64,000 bases of DNA from Microbacterium sp. XT11 (GTDB lineage: Bacteria; Actinomycetota; Actinomycetes; Actinomycetales; Microbacteriaceae). How positions within the stretch are numbered: the first letter of the stretch is position 1; the number at the start of each line of letters is the position of its first letter. The notes under the pieces were generated by a model. The model saw nothing but the letters and a program-made list of their open reading frames with translations. It did no database searches and was not told the origin of the DNA. A program made the position numbers and the translations under genes. Positions 59,346 to 64,000 of this stretch are shown in pieces. The DNA lies in contig NZ_CP013859.1 of NCBI RefSeq assembly GCF_001513675.1, forward strand, positions 1,551,081 to 1,615,080, read 5' to 3'.

Positions 59346-60338
59346 CTAGGCCGCATCGGCCGCGCCGCCAAGGGCCTCATGGCAGCGGCGGAGGCGGTCG
59401 AGCCACCACTCGCGACGGTCGGGCGAGGCGGCGAGGCGGTCGAGGGCCGCGGCATCCGGTGTCGTCCTCCGTGCGGGGAGGGTCCCGTCGACCGGACGGC
59501 GATCGGCCACGTCGTCGAGGAACAGCGATGCGGTGCCGAGTCCGCAGTCGTAGTCGAGGTCGGGGAGGGCGGCGGCGAGCGCGGCGCCCTGGGCGAGTCC
59601 GACGGCGGTGTCCAGCGCGCTGGAGACCACCGCGGGCAGACCGGCGGCCGTCACGATCTGCAGGGCGTGTGTCACCCCGCCCAGCGGTTGCGCCTTCACG
59701 ACCAGCAGGTCGGCAGCCCCGGCCCTCGCGACCGCGAGCGGGTCGGACGACTTGCGCACGCTCTCGTCGGCGGCGACGGGGATGCCCATGTAGGTCACAC
59801 GACGGCGCAGCTCGGCGAGCTCCTCCACGGTGGCGCACGGCTGCTCCACGTACTCGAGGTCGAACTCGGCCAGGGCGTGCACGGCGTGCTCGGCCTCGTC
59901 GACGTTCCACTGCCCGTTCGCGTCGACGCGGATGCGCCCCTCCGGTCCCATCACCTCGCGCGCCGCCCGCACGCGCGCGATGTCGTCCGCGAGGGTCTGC
60001 CCCGGCTCTGCGACCTTCACTTTGGCTGTGCGGCATCCGGGGAACCGGGCGAGCACATCGGCGACGCTCTCCGCAGCCACGGCTGGCACCGTCGCGTTCA
60101 CCGGAACGCGGTCGCGCACGGGCGCGGGCTGCGGGTTCCAGGCGAAGTCGATCGCCGCCGCGAGCCACGTCGCCGCCTCGTCGTCGCCGTACTCGACGAA
60201 GGGGGAGAACTCCGCCCATCCCTGCGGACCCTCGAACAGCAGCGCCTCGCGGGTGTCCACGCCGCGGAACCGGGTGTGCATCGGAAGGGCGACGACCCGC
60301 GCCGTGGCGAGCAGGTCTGCGAGAGGCGGGAGGCTCAT
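59346..60338 (-). CDS. menC: o-Succinylbenzoate synthase (MenC), 330 aa
   Basis: Menaquinone biosynthesis: dehydrates SHCHC to o-succinylbenzoate. Enolase-superfamily TIM barrel with catalytic lysines K106/K108 (TAKVKVA), metal ligands D139 (VDANGQW), E165 (EQPC) and D191 (ADES), and the second catalytic K215 (VVKAQPLGG). This set and the length match MenC rather than other muconate-lactonising enzymes, but no other men gene is adjacent. ATG 60338 is chosen over 60371; CAAGAT lies 6 nt upstream. Divergent from metH. Confidence 0.88.
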   Translation of the reverse strand: MSLPPLADLLATARVVALPMHTRFRGVDTREALLFEGPQGWAEFSPFVEYGDDEAATWLAAAIDFAWNPQPAPVRDRVPVNATVPAVAAESVADVLARFPGCRTAKVKVAEPGQTLADDIARVRAAREVMGPEGRIRVDANGQWNVDEAEHAVHALAEFDLEYVEQPCATVEELAELRRRVTYMGIPVAADESVRKSSDPLAVARAGAADLLVVKAQPLGGVTHALQIVTAAGLPAVVSSALDTAVGLAQGAALAAALPDLDYDCGLGTASLFLDDVADRRPVDGTLPARRTTPDAAALDRLAASPDRREWWLDRLRRCHEALGGAADAA

Positions 60339-60399
60339 GGCTCCATCTTGCTCCGTCGCACACCGAAACATGCGGCGAACCCGCCCCTAGGCTGGGAGG

Positions 60400-63300
60400 A
60401 TGCACCCCCGTCACCCCCTCGACATCGAGGCGTTCGATCGCCCCGCCCGCTCGCAGGCGCTGCTCGACGCCGTGCAGTCGCGCGTGGTCATCGCCGACGG
60501 CGCGATGGGCACGATGCTCCAGCAGCACGACCTGTCGCTCGACTCCGACTTCCAGGGCCTGGAGGGGTGCAACGAGATCCTCAACATCACCCGCCCCGAC
60601 GTCATCGCCGGCATCCACGACGCCTACTTCGCCACCGGCATCGACGCCGTCGAGACCAACACCTTCGGGGCGAACTGGTCGAACCTGTCGGACTACGGAA
60701 TCGACGACCGCATCCACGAGCTCGCCGAGGCCGGCGCCCGCATCGCGCGCGAGCGCGCAGACGCCGCCGAGGCGGCGGGCGGGCGCGTGCGCTGGGTGCT
60801 CGGGTCCATGGGGCCTGGCACCAAGCTGCCGAGCCTCGGCCACACGACGTACGAGCACCTGAAGCAGACGTTCGCGCTGCAGGCCGAGGGGCTCATCGAC
60901 GGCGGCGCCGACGCGTTCCTCATCGAGACCAGCCAGGATCTGCTGCAGACGAAGGCGGCGGTGAACGGATGCAGGCAGGCGATCGTCGCTCGCGGCATCC
61001 GCCTGCCCATCTTCGTCGAGGTCACCGTCGAGACCACCGGCACGATGCTGATGGGGTCGGAGATCGGTGCCGCGCTCACCGCGATCGAGCCGTTGGGGGT
61101 CGACGCGATCGGGCTGAACTGCGCCACCGGACCCGCCGAGATGAGCGAGCACCTGCGTCATCTGTCGAAGCATGCCACGGTGCCGATCGCCTGCATGCCC
61201 AACGCGGGGCTGCCGGTTCTCGGCGCCGACGGCGCGCACTACCCGCTCACCCCTGCCGAGCTCGCCACGGCGCACGAGCAGTTCGTGCGCGAGTTCGGAC
61301 TCGGCCTGGTCGGCGGATGCTGCGGTACGACGCCCGAGCACCTCGCGGCCGTGGTCGAGCGGCTGGAGCCGTACCGTTCGCGGGCGCTCCCCGCGCGCTC
61401 GCCGCAGGTCGAGCCCGGCGTCGCGTCGCTGTATCAGCACGTCTCGTTCGACCAGGACGCTTCGTACCTCGCGATCGGCGAGCGCACCAATGCCAACGGC
61501 TCGAAGACGTTCCGCGAGGCCATGCTCGAGGAGCGCTGGGACGACTGCGTCGAGATCGCCCGCAACCAGATCCGCGTCGGCGCGCATCTGCTCGACGTGT
61601 GCGTGGACTACGTGGGCCGAGACGGGGTCGCCGACATCCGCGAGGTCGTGTCGCGCTTCGCCTCGCAGTCCACGCTCCCGCTCGTGATCGACTCCACGGA
61701 GCCTGCCGTCATCCGCGCCGGTCTCGAGCTGATCGGCGGCCGGCCGGTCGTGAACTCCGTGAACTATGAGGACGGCGAGGGGCCGGAGAGCCGGTTCGGA
61801 CGCATCATGCCGCTCGTCAAGGAGCACGGCGCCGCGGTCGTGGCGCTCACGATCGACGAGCAGGGCCAGGCGCGCACCACGGAGGGCAAGGTCGCGATCG
61901 CCTCGCGCCTCATCGACTCGCTGGTCGGGGAGTGGGGGATGCGCGTCGAGGACATCATCGTCGACTGCCTCACGTTCCCCATCGCCACGGGTCAGGAGGA
62001 GACGCGCCGCGACGGCATCGAGACCATCGAGGCGATCCGGCAGATCACGCAGAAGTACCCCGGCATCCACACCACCCTCGGCGTCTCCAATGTGTCGTTC
62101 GGCCTCAGCCCGGCCGCGCGCATCGTGCTGAACTCGGTCTTCCTGCACGAGGCCACCGCAGCGGGGCTGTCGAGCGGCATCATCGACGCCGCGAAGATCG
62201 TTCCGCTCGCCTCGCTGCCCGAGGAGCAGCGCACCGTCGCGCTCGACCTCGTGTGGGACCGGCGCGAGTACGACGCCGACGGAAACGTCACCTACGACCC
62301 GCTGGCCGCGATGCTCGACCTGTTCGCGGGCGTCGACACGGCGGCCCTGCGCGACCAGCGCGCCGCCGAGCTCGCCGCGCTCCCGGTGGGTCAGCGGCTG
62401 GAGCGTCGCATCATCGACGGGGAGGGCAAGGGGCTCGACGCCGACCTCGACCTGGCGCTCGGCGAGGGCATGACAGCGCTCGGCATCATCAACGATCATC
62501 TGCTCGAGGGCATGAAGGTCGTCGGAGAGCGCTTCGGCGCCGGCGAGATGCAGCTGCCGTTCGTGCTGCAGTCCGCCGAGGTCATGAAGAACGCGGTCGC
62601 GCTGCTCGAACCGCACATGGAGAAGTCCGAAGCGTCGGGCAAGGGCACGATGGTGATCGCGACGGTGCGCGGCGACGTGCACGACATCGGCAAGAACCTC
62701 GTCGACATCATCCTCACGAACAACGGCTACAAGGTGATCAACCTCGGCATCAAGCAGCCGATCGCCGACATCATCGCCGCGGCAGAGGAGCACGACGCCG
62801 ACGTGATCGGCATGTCGGGCCTGCTCGTGAAGTCGACGGTCGTCATGAAGGAGAACCTGCTGGAACTGCAGGCGCGCGGGCTGGCGAAGAAGTGGCCGGT
62901 GATCCTCGGCGGCGCCGCGCTCACCCGCGCCTACGTGGAGGACGACCTCGCCGGCATGTTCGACGGCGAGGTGCGCTACGCCAAGGACGCATTCGAGGGA
63001 CTCGCGCTCATGGAGCCGCTCGTGCGCGTCGCCCGCGGCGAGGACCCGGCATCCGTCGGCCTGCCTCCGCTGAAGAAGCGCATCCACGCGCGCGGGCCGA
63101 AGCTCACGCTCACCGAGCCGGAGGCGATGCCCGCCCGGTCCGACGTCGCCGCCGACAACCCCGTGCCGGCGCCGCCGTTCTGGGGCACGCGCATCGTGCG
63201 CGGCATCGCGCTGGGCGACTACGCCGCGTACCTCGACGAGCGCGCGACGTTCATGGGGCAGTGGGGCCTCAAGCCCGGGCGCGGGGAGGACGGCGCCTCG

Positions 63301-64000
63301 TACGAGGAGCTCGTGGAGCGTGAGGGCCGGCCGCGCCTGCGGTACTGGCTCGACCGCATCCTCGCCGAAGGCATGCTCGACGCCTCGGTCGCCTACGGGT
63401 ACTTCCCCGTGGTGTCCGAGGGCGACGACGTCGTGGTGCTGCACCACGGCGACGACCCGACCGGCGTGCTGGGGGTGCCCGGACTGCTCGCGCCTGACGG
63501 AGGCTCCGGCGGCGTGCTCGGCGCCGACCGGCTGCGCTTCACGTTCCCGCGGCAGCGCCGCGATCGGCACCTGAACCTCGCCGACTTCGTGCGCTCACGC
63601 GAGTCGGGCCAGGTCGACGTGCTGCCCGTGCAGCTCGTCACCGCCGGGGCTGCGATCGACAGGGTGACCGCGAAGCTCTTCGCCGAGAACCGGTACCGCG
63701 ACTACTACGAGCTCAACGGCCTCGTGATGCAGCTCACCGAAGCGCTCGCGGAGTTCTGGCACGCCCGCATCCGCGCGGAGCTCGGCTTCGCCGCCGAGGA
63801 CCCGGCCGACACGGCTGGCCTGTTCAAGCTGGAGTACCGCGGCGCACGGTTCTCGCTCGGCTATCCCGCGTGCCCCGACATGGAGGACCGCCGCAAGGTC
63901 GTCGAGCTGCTGCGCCCCGAGCGCATGGGCGTGGAGCTCAGCGACGAGCTGCAGCTGCATCCGGAGCAGTCGACCGACGCCTTCGTGTTCCATCACCCCG
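60400..64000 (+). CDS. metH: Cobalamin-dependent methionine synthase (MetH), at least 1200 aa, cut by the window end
   Basis: Transfers methyl from 5-methyl-THF via cobalamin to homocysteine. Order of modules: homocysteine-binding (about 20-325; zinc Cys in GLNCATG and GGCCGTTPEH), pterin-binding (about 345-610; AIGERTNANGSKTFREAM in part, LVIDSTEP), cobalamin-binding cap and Rossmann domain (about 650-885; DVHDIGKN with cobalt ligand near H761, GMSGLLVKSTVVMKEN), and the activation domain (about 905 onward; GYPACPDMEDR, GVELSDELQLHPEQSTDAFV). The frame stays open to base 64000, within a few residues of the usual end. TAGGCT is 6 nt before ATG 60400, and GGGAGG abuts the ATG with no spacer, so the start is leaderless. 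No cobalamin riboswitch fits in the 61-bp gap. Confidence 0.96.
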   Translation, partial: MHPRHPLDIEAFDRPARSQALLDAVQSRVVIADGAMGTMLQQHDLSLDSDFQGLEGCNEILNITRPDVIAGIHDAYFATGIDAVETNTFGANWSNLSDYGIDDRIHELAEAGARIARERADAAEAAGGRVRWVLGSMGPGTKLPSLGHTTYEHLKQTFALQAEGLIDGGADAFLIETSQDLLQTKAAVNGCRQAIVARGIRLPIFVEVTVETTGTMLMGSEIGAALTAIEPLGVDAIGLNCATGPAEMSEHLRHLSKHATVPIACMPNAGLPVLGADGAHYPLTPAELATAHEQFVREFGLGLVGGCCGTTPEHLAAVVERLEPYRSRALPARSPQVEPGVASLYQHVSFDQDASYLAIGERTNANGSKTFREAMLEERWDDCVEIARNQIRVGAHLLDVCVDYVGRDGVADIREVVSRFASQSTLPLVIDSTEPAVIRAGLELIGGRPVVNSVNYEDGEGPESRFGRIMPLVKEHGAAVVALTIDEQGQARTTEGKVAIASRLIDSLVGEWGMRVEDIIVDCLTFPIATGQEETRRDGIETIEAIRQITQKYPGIHTTLGVSNVSFGLSPAARIVLNSVFLHEATAAGLSSGIIDAAKIVPLASLPEEQRTVALDLVWDRREYDADGNVTYDPLAAMLDLFAGVDTAALRDQRAAELAALPVGQRLERRIIDGEGKGLDADLDLALGEGMTALGIINDHLLEGMKVVGERFGAGEMQLPFVLQSAEVMKNAVALLEPHMEKSEASGKGTMVIATVRGDVHDIGKNLVDIILTNNGYKVINLGIKQPIADIIAAAEEHDADVIGMSGLLVKSTVVMKENLLELQARGLAKKWPVILGGAALTRAYVEDDLAGMFDGEVRYAKDAFEGLALMEPLVRVARGEDPASVGLPPLKKRIHARGPKLTLTEPEAMPARSDVAADNPVPAPPFWGTRIVRGIALGDYAAYLDERATFMGQWGLKPGRGEDGASYEELVEREGRPRLRYWLDRILAEGMLDASVAYGYFPVVSEGDDVVVLHHGDDPTGVLGVPGLLAPDGGSGGVLGADRLRFTFPRQRRDRHLNLADFVRSRESGQVDVLPVQLVTAGAAIDRVTAKLFAENRYRDYYELNGLVMQLTEALAEFWHARIRAELGFAAEDPADTAGLFKLEYRGARFSLGYPACPDMEDRRKVVELLRPERMGVELSDELQLHPEQSTDAFVFHHP

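Noticed and set aside
60339-60399. Cobalamin riboswitch before metH
   Set aside because: The divergent gap is only 61 bp and the metH start appears leaderless, leaving no room for an RNA element.
1-64000. tRNA, rRNA or insertion-sequence features
   Set aside because: No T-arm/acceptor-stem pattern, ribosomal RNA segment, transposase motif or target-site duplication was recognised on reading.

Overview
This window is about 70% GC and comes from a high-GC actinobacterium, most likely a Microbacteriaceae member close to Microbacterium. Supporting this are the small 32-residue ribosomal protein bS22 next to a BldC-type DNA-binding protein, system II cytochrome c maturation, DtxR/IdeR-type iron boxes, a TM0106-type nuclease-helicase, and many leaderless start sites with a -10 hexamer 6-7 nt before the start codon. 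It is ordinary chromosome: I see no rRNA, tRNA, CRISPR, phage or insertion sequence.

Layout. 1-3581: end of an unknown gene, then a folate-like operon (FolE, FAD reductase, FolP broken by a frameshift, RibD-C/DHFR-fold reductase). 3588-8705: a VOC protein, then a divergent iron locus (siderophore-interacting flavoreductase versus siderophore ABC importer) around two DtxR-like boxes. 8747-11390: small membrane protein, AlkA-type glycosylase, an orphan winged-helix regulator preceded by a Met/Cys-rich leader peptide, and a GNAT protein. 11521-15698: sbcDC. 15830-25930: nucleosidase, nadE, nuclease-helicase, GNAT, upp, tadA, DUF1023 hydrolase, CDF transporter and proC. 25991-33849: ABC exporter, Trk/Ktr potassium uptake, an ArsR regulator, and a drug-type ABC exporter divergent from a TetR regulator. 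33951-37872: BldC-like protein, bS22, rhodanese/glutaredoxin/Dabb cluster, polar amino acid ABC importer. 38073-44358: roadblock-like protein with a repetitive N-terminus, DUF1508 protein, polyamine/iron-type ABC importer, TauE/SafE permease. 44479-53399: aspS, histidine phosphatase, TrxB-like reductase divergent from a MerR regulator, cytochrome c maturation genes, 2H phosphoesterase. 53427-64000: MMPL plus YhgE/Pip export pair with its TetR regulator, DUF2277 protein, menC, and metH running off the right edge.

Most operons are tightly packed with ATGA or GTGA overlaps. Local regulators are usually divergent from their targets, with palindromes between them (TetR at 32917 and 58366, MerR at 48065).

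The most unusual items are: a leaderless 33-codon Met/Cys-rich leader ORF with a near-consensus promoter ahead of the winged-helix regulator; a one-base frameshift in the FolP2-like gene; a pair of 59-bp palindromic repeats; an MMPL transporter with a degenerate ATPase-like tail; short tandem duplications in several intergenic gaps; and apparent over-use of GGATGC/GCATCC. All of this is read by eye; no database search was run.
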